Source of the DNA: an uncultured Bacteroidia bacterium
GTDB taxonomy: Bacteria > Bacteroidota > Bacteroidia > Bacteroidales > CAJPTX01
Assembly (NCBI GenBank): GCA_947252645.1
Contig: CAMXWF010000003.1
Coordinates: 100,103-164,102, forward strand
Length of the DNA stretch: 64,000 nt
Direction: 5' to 3'
This document shows positions 53,920-62,927 of this stretch, piece by piece (position 1 is the stretch's first letter; the number at the start of each line of letters is the position of its first letter). A model generated the notes under the pieces. It had not been told where the DNA came from and did no database searches. It was given only the letters and a program-made list of their open reading frames with translations. Position numbers and translations under genes: made by a program.

Positions 53920-55227
53920 CTAGGCCTTGGAGGATTTGTGCATCATGATGTCGAGCAGGACGTTGTCGGCAACGGCCATGGCCTCCTGGCCCACCCGCCC
54001 GAGGTTGGCGATGGTTTTTTCCACATCGTCGTCGATAATGCCATCGTGGCTGGAGATGCAGATGCCGTCGACGGCGAGCAGGGCCGACTGGATGGCGCTG
54101 CTGACCCCGCTGCTGACCTTGAGGGCACAGCCGACCTTGGCCCCGTCGCATACCATACCCGTGACGTTGCCGATCATGTTCTTAACGGTGGCGCAGATGG
54201 CCGCATAATCGCCGCCGAGCAGGTAGGCCGCGCCGCAGGCGGCCCCCGCGGAGGCCACCACGCAGCCGCACAGGGGCGAGAGGCGGCCAATGTAGCCCTT
54301 GATGTGTATGGCCACTAGGTGCGCCAAGGTCAGCGCCCTGGCGAGCTGTTCCCGGGAGCTGTCCAGATGCTCGGCCATGACGACCACGGGCATGGTGGCC
54401 GTGATGCCCTGATTACCGCTGCCCGAATTGCTCATGACGGGCATGGTGCTACCATCCATGCGGGCATCGCTGGCGGCCGCCGTGCGGCTCATGGCCTCGG
54501 TGAGCACATTGTGGGCCAAGAGGCCTCGCTGCATGTGCAGGGCCAGCTTACGCCCCACCTGGAGGCCGTAGGGCTTGCTGAGGCCCTCACGGCTGATGGC
54601 GTTGTTGAGCTTGACGGAGTCAAGGATAAACTCCAAGTCCTCAACGGGGGTGGTCATGGCGAACTGGTAGGCCCCGCGAAGGGTGATGTCGCGGCCCGTG
54701 AGCACGGGTTCGGCGGGCGCGCCGGCGGGGTTCTCGGTCGCGGCCCGGTCGCGGTAGACAATCCTATCGCCCTGCCCCACCTCGGCGATGTGGGAATGGC
54801 TGCCAACGATGACGCAATGGGCAGCGCGGCGTTGGGCATCGTACACGGTGGCCTTGACGTAGAGCTTGGGGCTACCCTGCGCAATGGCAACGGTTACGCC
54901 TTTCTGCTCCAGCATGGCTGCAGCCTGCGCTACGGCTCCCGGGGTGACCCCCTGGAGAAGCTCGAGCTTGTCGCTGCTCTGGCCATAGACGGCGCCCAAG
55001 GCCGCCGCGATGGGCAGGCCAGTGCGCCCTGTGCCAGGGATGCCCACGCCCATGCCATTCTTGAAGATGTTGGCGCTGACCTGTACCTCGATGCTAACCA
55101 CCGGGCTACCCAGAGCCTCCCGGGCCCGCGCCACGCAGAGGGCCACGGCCACAGGCTCAGTGCACCCCAGGGCGGGCACCACCTCCTGGTGAAGGAGCTT
55201 AAAGTAAACCGACGACGTTGCTTCCAT
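53920..55227 (-). CDS. UPF0597/CyuA-type L-cysteine desulfidase or serine dehydratase-like protein
   Basis: A 435-residue protein from the ATG at 55227 (MEATSSVYFKLLHQEV). Family motifs: PALGCTEPVAVALC with a likely Fe-S cysteine, SANIFKNGMGVGIPGTGRTG, SNSGSGNQGITATMPV, CGCVVASAGAACGAAYLLGG and VCDGAKVGCALK. Members release sulfide and ammonia from cysteine, or act like the serine dehydratase alpha chain, using a 4Fe-4S cluster. Substrate preference is not readable. It stands apart from the neighbouring purM by 125 bases. Confidence 0.9.
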   Translation of the reverse strand: MEATSSVYFKLLHQEVVPALGCTEPVAVALCVARAREALGSPVVSIEVQVSANIFKNGMGVGIPGTGRTGLPIAAALGAVYGQSSDKLELLQGVTPGAVAQAAAMLEQKGVTVAIAQGSPKLYVKATVYDAQRRAAHCVIVGSHSHIAEVGQGDRIVYRDRAATENPAGAPAEPVLTGRDITLRGAYQFAMTTPVEDLEFILDSVKLNNAISREGLSKPYGLQVGRKLALHMQRGLLAHNVLTEAMSRTAAASDARMDGSTMPVMSNSGSGNQGITATMPVVVMAEHLDSSREQLARALTLAHLVAIHIKGYIGRLSPLCGCVVASAGAACGAAYLLGGDYAAICATVKNMIGNVTGMVCDGAKVGCALKVSSGVSSAIQSALLAVDGICISSHDGIIDDDVEKTIANLGRVGQEAMAVADNVLLDIMMHKSSKA

Positions 55228-55352
55228 GCCGCTAATCCTCCGTACGCTACATGCTGCCAAGTAGGCCCGGCCCGGGCGTTGCCCCCGGGCCCTTGGCCCT
55301 AGAGGGTGTCCACGAGGGGAGGCCCTGACTGCACCAGATGCCCATCATAGTC

Positions 55353-56531
55353 CTAGAGAGTGTAGGTGTAGACGCCATGCTCAGCCCTGATCTGCACCTC
55401 TGGGCCCGTGGGCAGGGCCTCGCAATGGCCTATTACCTGGGCTGGCACCCCGTAGTGGGCTGCGATCTGGATGATCTCCTCGGCCATCTGGGGCCTGACG
55501 TAGATCTCCATGCGATGCCCCATATTGTAGGTCTTGTACATTTCCTGCCACGGGGTGTGGCTGTGCTGCTGAATGAGCGCGAAGAGCGGCGGGACGGGGA
55601 AGAGGTTGTCTTTGACCACGCGGAGCTGGTGTATGGCGTGGAGGACTTTGGTCTGGGCGCCGCCGGAGCAGTGGATAATCGCGTGGATTTCTGGGCGCAT
55701 GGCCTGGAGTACGTCGCGGATGATGGGGGCATAGGTTCTGGTGGGGCTCAGGGCTAGCTGGCCCACGTCGACGGGGAGCCCCGCGGGCCTATCGTCTAGG
55801 GCAAAGGGGCCCACATAGGTCAAGTCAGGGGGGAGGGCAGGGTCGAAGGTTTCAGGATAGCGTGCTGCGAGGCTTTTGTTGAATAGGTCGTGGCGAGCGG
55901 AGGTGAGGCCGTTGCTGCCCATGCCGCCGTTGTAGGCGTTTTCGTAGGTGGCCTGTCCATAGGAGCAGAGGCCCACGGCCACGTCACCCGGGGCGATGTG
56001 CTGGTTGGTGATGATCTGGGCCCTTGGGGCGCGCGCCACCACGGTGCTGTCGACAATCACCGTGCGGACTAGATCGCCCACATCGGCCGTTTCGCCCCCG
56101 GTGAGCTGGATGTCGATGCCCTGCGTGCGCATCTGGGCGCAGAAAGCCTCCGTGCCCGCAATGAGCGCGTCCACCACCGCGCCCGGGATGAGCCGTTTGT
56201 TGCGCCCGATGGTGGAGGAGAGGAGGATGGGGCTACATATACCGACGCAGAGCAGATCGTCGAGATTCATGACGATGGCATCCTGGGCGATTCCAGCCCA
56301 TACCTGCATGTTGCCGGTTTGGCGCCAGTAGGCGTAGGCCAAGGCGCTCTTGGTGCCCGCGCCGTCGGCGTGCATGACCACGCAGTAGTTGGGGTCGCCC
56401 CCCAGCAGATCGGGCACTACTTTACAAAAGGCGCCCGGGAAGAGGCCTGGGTCGAGTTTGGCGACAGCCGCCAGCACCTCCTCCTTGGAGGAGGAGACGC
56501 CTCGGGCAGCATAGCGGTCGTGCGGGGCCAT
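55353..56531 (-). CDS. purM: phosphoribosylformylglycinamidine cyclo-ligase (AIR synthetase)
   Basis: A 392-residue protein of the PurM superfamily. MHADGAGTKSALAY near residue 55, DDLLCVGICSP, LTGGETADVGDLVR, GLCSYGQATYENAYNGGMGSNGLT (cut: GGMGSNGLTSARHDLF) and IIHCSGGAQTKVLH are visible. Bacteroidota PurM proteins are longer than the 345-residue E. coli enzyme and share this form. It closes the imidazole ring in purine synthesis. It starts 2 bases after the DUF6150 stop, so it is co-transcribed with it and probably with the OmpA gene. Confidence 0.92.
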   Translation of the reverse strand: MAPHDRYAARGVSSSKEEVLAAVAKLDPGLFPGAFCKVVPDLLGGDPNYCVVMHADGAGTKSALAYAYWRQTGNMQVWAGIAQDAIVMNLDDLLCVGICSPILLSSTIGRNKRLIPGAVVDALIAGTEAFCAQMRTQGIDIQLTGGETADVGDLVRTVIVDSTVVARAPRAQIITNQHIAPGDVAVGLCSYGQATYENAYNGGMGSNGLTSARHDLFNKSLAARYPETFDPALPPDLTYVGPFALDDRPAGLPVDVGQLALSPTRTYAPIIRDVLQAMRPEIHAIIHCSGGAQTKVLHAIHQLRVVKDNLFPVPPLFALIQQHSHTPWQEMYKTYNMGHRMEIYVRPQMAEEIIQIAAHYGVPAQVIGHCEALPTGPEVQIRAEHGVYTYTL

Positions 56532-56533
56532 GG

Positions 56534-56890
56534 CTACGGCTTTTTTTCGGTGAGGGCCTCCACAATGGGGGCCTTTTCGGGGTGTTGCCAGCCGGCCTCC
56601 TGGGGGGTGTCGACGATCCAGAGCGAGACCTGGGCTTCCTTCTTATCGTCCACGAAGGAGAGGGAGAACTGGGCCTCCTTCCTGGTGGGCACCTGCATGA
56701 CGATGCCGGGCTGGCCGAGGCCCTGGCCATCGTAGACGAAGTAGACCAGCCAGTCGGCCTCTTGCTTGGATTCGGCGGCCCAGACCTTGAGGTCGGGCGT
56801 CTCGCCGGGCTCGCATTGGTAGAACTTTTGCGCCCGCGTGAGTCCCCCGCTACACAGCATCAGCAGTAGCGCAACGGCTAGAGGTCGCAT
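56534..56890 (-). CDS. small secreted DUF6150-like protein
   Basis: A 118-residue protein from the ATG at 56890 (MRPLAVALLLMLCSGGLTRA, a signal peptide). The body carries the repeated pattern seen in DUF6150: ESKQEADWLVYFV, TRKEAQFSLSFV and DKKEAQVSLWIVDTPQEAGW. Function is unknown. It is sandwiched between the OmpA gene and purM, in one apparent transcription unit. Confidence 0.7.
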   Translation of the reverse strand: MRPLAVALLLMLCSGGLTRAQKFYQCEPGETPDLKVWAAESKQEADWLVYFVYDGQGLGQPGIVMQVPTRKEAQFSLSFVDDKKEAQVSLWIVDTPQEAGWQHPEKAPIVEALTEKKP

Positions 56891-56932
56891 GGTCGTGAGA
56901 TAGGAGGCCGCAAGGCCGTGGACATGCATGGG

Positions 56933-58933
56933 CTAGTTGTTTTTATTGATTGCTGGGCCCGTATAGTCGTCGCGGAGGACTCTGAAGGTGGTGCGTCGGT
57001 TGGCGGCGTTGGCGGCATCGCGCTGCTGCTGGGTGGGGAGGGCGCTGATGAACTCGGGGGTGAGCTTGGAACCCACGGGTAGGAAGGGCTGGGCTTGGTG
57101 TAGCTCTTTGGTGACCACGAAGGGCTGCTGCTGGGCATAGCCCTTGGCGCGCAGTCGCTCGGAGGGCACGCCTTTCTGTATGAGGTAGTCGAGGACGGCC
57201 TGGGCGCGCTTTTGGGAGAGGGAGGTGTTGTATTCCACCGAGCCCGTGGCATCGGTATGGGCGCCGAGCTCAATGATGATGTTGGGGTTGTCGACTAGGA
57301 CCTGGATGAGCTGGTCGAGCGAGGCGTAGGACTCCGGGCGGAGCTGCCAGCTGTCGAAGTCGTAGAATATATTGGGCAGCACGATGGTGGCACTCATGGC
57401 GGTGAGCTTGATGGTGGAGTTGAACGCCTTGCTGGCGGTCTGGCCCTTGGTAGAGAGCTTGTCCTTGGCGTTGAAGAAGCCCTTGTTCTGGGTGATGAGG
57501 ACGTAGTCGGTTGCGGGTCGGAGCATGAAGCGGTATTCGCCGTTTTTGCTGGTGGAGGTGGTTTGGATGCTTCCGTCGCTGCCCACGAGCTGCACCTTGG
57601 CGCCCGGCATGGGGGAGACGCCATCTTCCTTGAGGATGCTGCCGGTGAGGTTGAACTCCAAGGGTGGGAGGCGGAACCAGTAGATGTCATCGCCGCCGCG
57701 TCCGCCCGGCCGGCGGGAGGTGAAGAAGCCCTCCTCGCGTTCGCGCTGGAAGGTGATGCCGAAGTCATCGGAGGAGCTGTTGATGGGGTAGCGCATGTTT
57801 TCGATTTTCCAACCGGCCTTGTCGCCTGGCACGGCCTTGAAGATGTCGAGCCCCCCCATGCCTGGCAGGCCGTTGGAGGAGAAGTAGAGGGTGCCGTCCT
57901 TGTGGATGTAGGGGAAGACCTCATCGCCGGGCGTGTTGATGTCGGGGCCAAGGTTGATGGGCTCGCTCCAGGGGCCTTTTTTGCTTTCGCGGGTGACCTT
58001 CCAGAGGTCCATGCCACCAAAGCCTCCCGGGAGGTCGGCTGTGAAATAGAGGGTGAGGGCATCGGGGCTGATGGCTGGGTGGGCCACGACCATGGAGTCG
58101 GCGGCCAGGGGGACGAGCTGGGCATCGTCCCAGCCGCGGCCGGTCTGTGGGGCCTCGTAGATCTGGCAGCCCATCTTGCTACGCCTTGTGCTCATGCGGC
58201 ATCGGGTGAAGAACATGGAGGTGTAATCGGCATTGAACGAGGGGGTGCCTTCCTCGGCGTCGGTGTTGACTTGCCCCTCGAGGGGCTTGGGGTTGCTCCA
58301 GCGCCCCTCGCCGTTGCTCATGGTGACAAAGATGTCGGCGGGCTTATTGCCGGTAGCCATGTGGTTTTTCTTGCCTTTGGCGGCCTCACGGGTGGAGGTC
58401 AGGAGCATGGTGCGATAGTCGGCCGAGCCGAACATGGGGGCGTAGTCGTCTTGCTTGGAGTTGAGGACGGGCACATGCTTGACCACGTAACCAGTGGGCG
58501 ATTCCGTCCAAGCCAGCGCGTAGGCCACGGAGTTGAGGCCGTTCTCCCCGCGGGGATCCTGGGGGGCGAGTTCCTTGTAGCGCTGGAAGGCCTCCTTGGC
58601 GAGGTCGTATTTCTCGTTTTGCAGCAGGGCTTGGGCGTAGTAGAGCTGGGCGAGGGGGTTTTTCACCTCACGCTGCAGGGCCTTGCCAAACCAGAGCTCC
58701 GCCTGGCGCACGTTGGCGAGCTTGCGGTAGCAGTCGGCTATCTTGTAGAGATATTCGCCTAGCTGCCCCGTGGGCACGGTTTCCAGCCCGTCCTTATAGA
58801 GAGGGATGGCCTCGAAGTAGCCGCCGTTGCTATAGAATTCATCGGCCTTGCGGATAGACCCCGCCTGGGCAAATGCCGTAGTAGAGACAAGGGGAGCCAG
58901 AAGGGCTAGCAGCAGAAAACGTAAGCGCACCAT
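56933..58933 (-). CDS. OmpA family protein with TPR, PD40 and carboxypeptidase-regulatory domains
   Basis: A 666-residue protein from the ATG at 58933 (MVRLRFLLLALLAPL, signal peptide); earlier ATGs lie before or at the promoter. TPR-like repeats at about residues 20-130 (YYAQALLQNEKYDLAKEAF) are followed by PD40 beta-propeller blades (HPAISPDALTLYF, FPYIHKDGTLYFSSN). Next come a carboxypeptidase-regulatory domain (GSILKEDGVSPMPGAKVQL) and a C-terminal OmpA peptidoglycan-binding domain (IIELGAHTDATGSVEYN, LSQKRAQAVLDYLIQKGV). It resembles the PorE-like proteins of type IX secretion or gliding systems, tethering outer membrane to cell wall. That role is inferred. Confidence 0.9.
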   Translation of the reverse strand: MVRLRFLLLALLAPLVSTTAFAQAGSIRKADEFYSNGGYFEAIPLYKDGLETVPTGQLGEYLYKIADCYRKLANVRQAELWFGKALQREVKNPLAQLYYAQALLQNEKYDLAKEAFQRYKELAPQDPRGENGLNSVAYALAWTESPTGYVVKHVPVLNSKQDDYAPMFGSADYRTMLLTSTREAAKGKKNHMATGNKPADIFVTMSNGEGRWSNPKPLEGQVNTDAEEGTPSFNADYTSMFFTRCRMSTRRSKMGCQIYEAPQTGRGWDDAQLVPLAADSMVVAHPAISPDALTLYFTADLPGGFGGMDLWKVTRESKKGPWSEPINLGPDINTPGDEVFPYIHKDGTLYFSSNGLPGMGGLDIFKAVPGDKAGWKIENMRYPINSSSDDFGITFQREREEGFFTSRRPGGRGGDDIYWFRLPPLEFNLTGSILKEDGVSPMPGAKVQLVGSDGSIQTTSTSKNGEYRFMLRPATDYVLITQNKGFFNAKDKLSTKGQTASKAFNSTIKLTAMSATIVLPNIFYDFDSWQLRPESYASLDQLIQVLVDNPNIIIELGAHTDATGSVEYNTSLSQKRAQAVLDYLIQKGVPSERLRAKGYAQQQPFVVTKELHQAQPFLPVGSKLTPEFISALPTQQQRDAANAANRRTTFRVLRDDYTGPAINKNN

Positions 58934-58960
58934 AGGCCAAAGTGTTCGCATTAGGGCTTC

Positions 58961-58968
58961 CAAAGGTA
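58961..58968 (-). promoter_or_regulatory. -7 box for the ompA operon (minus strand TACCTTTG)
   Basis: CAAAGGTA on the plus strand, 28 bases upstream of the ATG at 58933. Confidence 0.7.
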
Positions 58969-59445
58969 CGGATTTTCCGTGGGTTTTCGCTGGGAGCGCG
59001 CTGGGTAGAGCTGGGCGAGTGCCGGGCCCCCGTGCCTGGGGATAGGCTAGTAGAGCCGCAGTGGGGCTGCGGCTGGGGAAAGGGATTCTTTGTCCCTGTG
59101 GTTGGCCGAGGGTTGTAGCGTTTCCACGGCTGCGTGCGCCCCAACTGCGCGCCACGGGATGCCGGGTTCTGAGCTGCCCGGCGTTACACGATACCTGCTA
59201 GGCCACAATGTTGCAGCGGACGCGCTGCGCATTCCCACCGCCCTGGAGCCCGCGCCCCCTGGAGAGATTGCCACTCTGACGTCCCCCTCCCGTGGGGAAA
59301 CCGACCTGCCGAATCACGCCGTGTGCAGGCCGACCACGCAGGCTACTTGCCAGCGGGCCCTGGTGTCGGCTGAATGGCATAGTATTTGCGGCTTGACACT
59401 AGGATATCCATGCAGTGGGCCATGCCCGCTGAAATTGGCTGGAGC
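58969..59445. other. 477-base divergent intergenic region
   Basis: Lies between the ompA promoter and the TonB-dependent receptor. I see no clear -7 box for the receptor and no recognised RNA element. Fragments such as GCCACTCTGACG and GACCTGCC are reminiscent of a cobalamin riboswitch, but the set is incomplete. Confidence 0.45.
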
Positions 59446-61818
59446 ATGGGTGGAAGGTGTACGCATGCCCTTACGGCAGCAGCTAGTTTGGTGGTGTGGC
59501 TTGTGCTGTTGGGCTTGCCCTGCAGGGCGCAGGATCTGGTGGCCGTATCAGGGTGCATTTTGGACTCGGCCTCCCGGGAGACGTTGCCCTCAGCCACGGT
59601 GCAGGTGCTCGGCACGTCTAAGGGGAGCGTAGCCGATAACTATGGGCGCTTCACGCTGCTGCTGTTGCCTGGTCGGTATCAGCTTGAGGCGAGCTACGTG
59701 GGCTATCGCCCCAACGTTATCGACCTTGACCTGACGGGGGATACGACCCTGAGCATCCGCCTAGGCGCCCGGCAGGAGATCGAGCAGGTGGTGATATCGC
59801 ACGGGGTGGATCGTGAGTCATCGCGCTCGGCACGGATGGGCACGCAGCGTATACTACGGGGTGAGCTGGAGGAGGTGCCCATGCTGCTAGGCGAGCGCGA
59901 TGTGCTGCGGCTGATCCAGCTGATGCCTGGGGTGAACCGGGGCAGCGAGGTGACGGGCGACCTGTATGTGCGTGGTGGGGGCCCGGAGCAGAACCTATTC
60001 ATTTTGGATGGAGCGCCGATCTACAACGTGTCGCACCTGTTTGGGATATTCTCGATGTTCAATGGCGACGCGCTGAAGCACGCCGAGTTCATCAAGGGAG
60101 GTTTTCCGGCCCGCTACGGTGGTCGACTCTCGTCGGTGATCGACATCACGACGCAGGACGGGAATCTCCAGAGATACCATGGGGCCGTGTCGTTGGGGCT
60201 CATTGCGAGCCGGCTGAAGGTGGAGGGGCCGATAGTGAAGGATAAGGCTGGTTTTCTGGTGACTGGGCGGCGCTCGTATGCAGATCTTTTTGTCAGGCCG
60301 TTTTTCAAGAAGGAGGATGGGCGCCCGATCTTCTATTTCTACGACCTGACGGCCAAGCTGCACTGGCGCATCAACGCGCGGCACACGCTGTATCTCAGCG
60401 GCTACTTTGGTCAGGATCGGTACGGGCTGGAGATGCAGTCTGCCCTCATGGACCAGACGGGCACGCTGGGCTGGCGTAATGCGGCGGGCACGTTGCGGTG
60501 GAACCAGCTCTACACGCCCACGCTCTTTAGCGATCTTTCGGTGATCTACAGCCACTACCACCTGTCAGTGACCGAGGCAGCGCGCAGTGGGCGTAAGCGG
60601 TATAATCAGCGGTACCACTCCAGGATTCAAGACCTGGGGGTGAAGTGGGATTTTTCGTGGCATGCCCTGGAGGGCCATCAATTCCGTTTTGGAGCGTCGT
60701 GGTTTGGGTATGGATTTGAGCCGAAGGCGATACTGATAGAGGATGATTTTTCAGGCTACACCCGCCGCGAGCGGGCACGAGCCTACTCCATGGAGACGGT
60801 TTTCTACGCGGAGGACAATATGCGCCTATGGGGTTGGGGTCGTGCGGAGCTGGGGGTTCGGGGTGTCTACTACCTAGTGGGGCGGAGCCATCAGTTCAGC
60901 CTGGAGCCGCGGTTGTCGGCATCGTTCTACGTGCATGAGCGGGTGTCGCTGAAAGCCTCCTGGACGATGATGGCGCAGCACATGCACCTTTTGACTACGA
61001 TGGGCATAGGGCTTCCGACCGATCTATGGATCCCGGCCACGGCCAAGCTTCCCCTGGAGCGCAGCTGGCAGGGAGCCCTGGGGGTGACCTACGATGTGCC
61101 GGTGATCAACGCCACGCTGACCGTGGAGGGCTACTACAAGCAAAGTCGCGGGGCGATTCACTATCGGGAGGGGGGGGATTTCATGGAGATGCAGGATATG
61201 TATGCCAACTCCACGTTTTACTGGGAGGATCGGGTGACGCGAGGTCGGAGCTGGTCGGCGGGGCTGGAGGTGCTACTCCGCCGTAAGGAGGGGCGTCTTA
61301 CGGGGTGGTTGTCGTATACGCTGTCGTGGACGCGGATGCATTTTGCCGATTTGAACCTTGGTCAGCCATTCTGGGCACCGCACGATAGCCGCCACGCGGT
61401 CAATGCAGTGCTGATGTTCAAGATCAATACGCACTGGAGTCTATCGGGGGCGTGGGTGTTTAGCACGGGCAAGCCCTTCTGCCTGCCGGAGAGCAGCTAT
61501 ACAGGGTTTGATACACCCCTCCTGGGGCTCGACTGGGAGCGGGTAAAGGCAAATAGCACCATGGTGACGCACTCAGGGCCTATCGATGCGCTACGCATGG
61601 AGGCCTACCACCGGCTCGACCTAGGCATCAAATGGCACACGCAGGGCAAGCGCGCGCACCACACGCTCTCGCTCGACGTGTACAACGTCTACTACCACAA
61701 GAACCCGTTTTTCTACTACGTGGACACCTATACGGTGAACGGTTCGGAGGAGCAGGTGCTTTTCAAGCAATCGCTGATTCCCGTGCTCCCCTCGCTATCG
61801 TATCAACTCTCATTCTAA
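59446..61818 (+). CDS. TonB-dependent outer-membrane receptor
   Basis: A 790-residue protein. The ATG at 59446 gives a textbook signal peptide (ALTAAASLVVWLVLLGLPCRA); in-frame starts up to 20 codons earlier exist. A carboxypeptidase-regulatory-like domain follows (VSGCILDSASRETLPSATV, NYGRFTLLLLPGRYQLEASY). The plug has IQLMPGVNRGSEVTGDLYVRG and FPARYGGRLSSVIDI, and a 22-strand barrel reaches the C-terminal LSYQLSF. It imports an unknown ligand using TonB energy. The DUF4249 lipoprotein starts 13 bases downstream and is likely its partner. A G8 run lies within the coding sequence near 61170. Confidence 0.93.
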   Translation: MGGRCTHALTAAASLVVWLVLLGLPCRAQDLVAVSGCILDSASRETLPSATVQVLGTSKGSVADNYGRFTLLLLPGRYQLEASYVGYRPNVIDLDLTGDTTLSIRLGARQEIEQVVISHGVDRESSRSARMGTQRILRGELEEVPMLLGERDVLRLIQLMPGVNRGSEVTGDLYVRGGGPEQNLFILDGAPIYNVSHLFGIFSMFNGDALKHAEFIKGGFPARYGGRLSSVIDITTQDGNLQRYHGAVSLGLIASRLKVEGPIVKDKAGFLVTGRRSYADLFVRPFFKKEDGRPIFYFYDLTAKLHWRINARHTLYLSGYFGQDRYGLEMQSALMDQTGTLGWRNAAGTLRWNQLYTPTLFSDLSVIYSHYHLSVTEAARSGRKRYNQRYHSRIQDLGVKWDFSWHALEGHQFRFGASWFGYGFEPKAILIEDDFSGYTRRERARAYSMETVFYAEDNMRLWGWGRAELGVRGVYYLVGRSHQFSLEPRLSASFYVHERVSLKASWTMMAQHMHLLTTMGIGLPTDLWIPATAKLPLERSWQGALGVTYDVPVINATLTVEGYYKQSRGAIHYREGGDFMEMQDMYANSTFYWEDRVTRGRSWSAGLEVLLRRKEGRLTGWLSYTLSWTRMHFADLNLGQPFWAPHDSRHAVNAVLMFKINTHWSLSGAWVFSTGKPFCLPESSYTGFDTPLLGLDWERVKANSTMVTHSGPIDALRMEAYHRLDLGIKWHTQGKRAHHTLSLDVYNVYYHKNPFFYYVDTYTVNGSEEQVLFKQSLIPVLPSLSYQLSF

Positions 61819-61831
61819 CGCCTGGGACCCC

Positions 61832-62695
61832 ATGCGCACGCGGATAATTGCCCTAATGCTCTTGACGCTTCTGCTGGCGGGGTGCGAAATGCGCGAAGTG
61901 GTCACGAGCATAGATATCCCCGAGGTATCGCCCTACCTGACGCTGACGTGCTTCCTAGAGCCAGGGGCGGACACGGTGCTGCTGCACGTGGGGCGCAGCT
62001 ACCCGGCGCAAACGCGGAACTACCACGACAGCGTGTACAACGGAATCCTGATGTCGCATGGCTGCATTCCCGGCGCACGGGTAGAGGTCATGGATCTGAC
62101 CTCTGGGGGGCAGGTGCAACCCCAAATCAGCGAGAAGTATGGCCTATATTTTTTCAAGGGGGCCGAGCTGCCCATCGTGGAGGGACACCGGTATAGGGTG
62201 ACGGTGGCCTACAGGCCCTACCCCCAGGTAGGGGCGGAGTGCGTGGTGCCTGAATTCCCAAATGCGCATTTTACCTACGGGGATACGCCTAAGGGTGTAT
62301 ATGCCCACATAGAGTCGTTGGGTGTGGCTTTTAGGCCTCGGGTGTCGGTGGCGTTTTCTACCATCAGTAGGCAGGTGTCGGGAACTCCCTCCCATAGCTA
62401 CTACACGGACACCTATAGCAGCGATGAGGTGGGGCTGGAGTTCCTCTACCGATACGACTACCCCGACCAACTGTTCACTGACGACCCTGGGAAGAAACCA
62501 CAAGCGCAGGAAGTCGACTCGATGCGACTATACCTGGTGGATGAGGAGGGCTTCAAGTACTTGTCGCAGCTGCACACGGCCAAAAGGAGCCTGGACCTTT
62601 TCCAGAACAACCCGGTTAGCGACTACACGAATGTGGAGCACGGGCGGGGAATTCTGGCATCGTACAAGGTGCTGGCGGGGAGGCGAAAGCGCTAG
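61832..62695 (+). CDS. DUF4249 family lipoprotein
   Basis: A 287-residue protein with a lipobox (LMLLTLLLAGC, lipid on Cys near residue 18). The body begins VVTSIDIPEVSPYLTLTCFLEPG and includes VEGHRYRVTVAYRPYPQVGAECVVP, the pattern of DUF4249. Such lipoproteins commonly pair with TonB-dependent receptors in Bacteroidota, and this one follows the receptor by 13 bases, so a surface uptake pair is likely. The C-terminal half includes YKVLAGRRKR at the end. Confidence 0.85.
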   Translation: MRTRIIALMLLTLLLAGCEMREVVTSIDIPEVSPYLTLTCFLEPGADTVLLHVGRSYPAQTRNYHDSVYNGILMSHGCIPGARVEVMDLTSGGQVQPQISEKYGLYFFKGAELPIVEGHRYRVTVAYRPYPQVGAECVVPEFPNAHFTYGDTPKGVYAHIESLGVAFRPRVSVAFSTISRQVSGTPSHSYYTDTYSSDEVGLEFLYRYDYPDQLFTDDPGKKPQAQEVDSMRLYLVDEEGFKYLSQLHTAKRSLDLFQNNPVSDYTNVEHGRGILASYKVLAGRRKR

Positions 62696-62856
62696 CGCGC
62701 ATTGGGCCCATTGCCTGCCCCGCCTCTCCACGACACGCCTTCGCTAAAGGCGCACGGGGGTTGCTAGGCTGAGGGCTGCACGCTCGGCGTTGTACCCAAA
62801 AATGATGACAGTGAGGTGTGTAAATACCTTGCTTTTAGCTATTTTTAGATGAAAAG

Positions 62857-62873
62857 TACACACATAGTGTGTA
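62857..62873. promoter_or_regulatory. palindromic operator-like site before the surface-protein promoter
   Basis: TACACAC-ATA-GTGTGTA is a perfect 7-bp inverted repeat with a 3-base spacer. It ends 7 bases before the -7 box at 62881, covering the spacer between the -33 and -7 elements, where a repressor would block transcription. Confidence 0.6.
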
Positions 62874-62880
62874 ATATACA

Positions 62881-62888
62881 TAACTTTG
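62881..62888 (+). promoter_or_regulatory. -7 box (TAACTTTG) for the Ig-like surface protein
   Basis: TAACTTTG lies 39 bases before the ATG at 62928, in an AT-rich stretch. AAAAGGAG at 62911-62918 could act as a ribosome-binding site. Confidence 0.7.
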
Positions 62889-62927
62889 CTCCCGATATTA
62901 ACGACCAAACTAAAAGGAGCTAATACG

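Noticed and set aside
59240..59340. Possible cobalamin riboswitch before the TonB-dependent receptor
   Set aside because: GCCACT and GACCTGCC-like pieces occur, but the GGTG/AATCC elements and a complete B12 box are missing, so a chance match is likelier.
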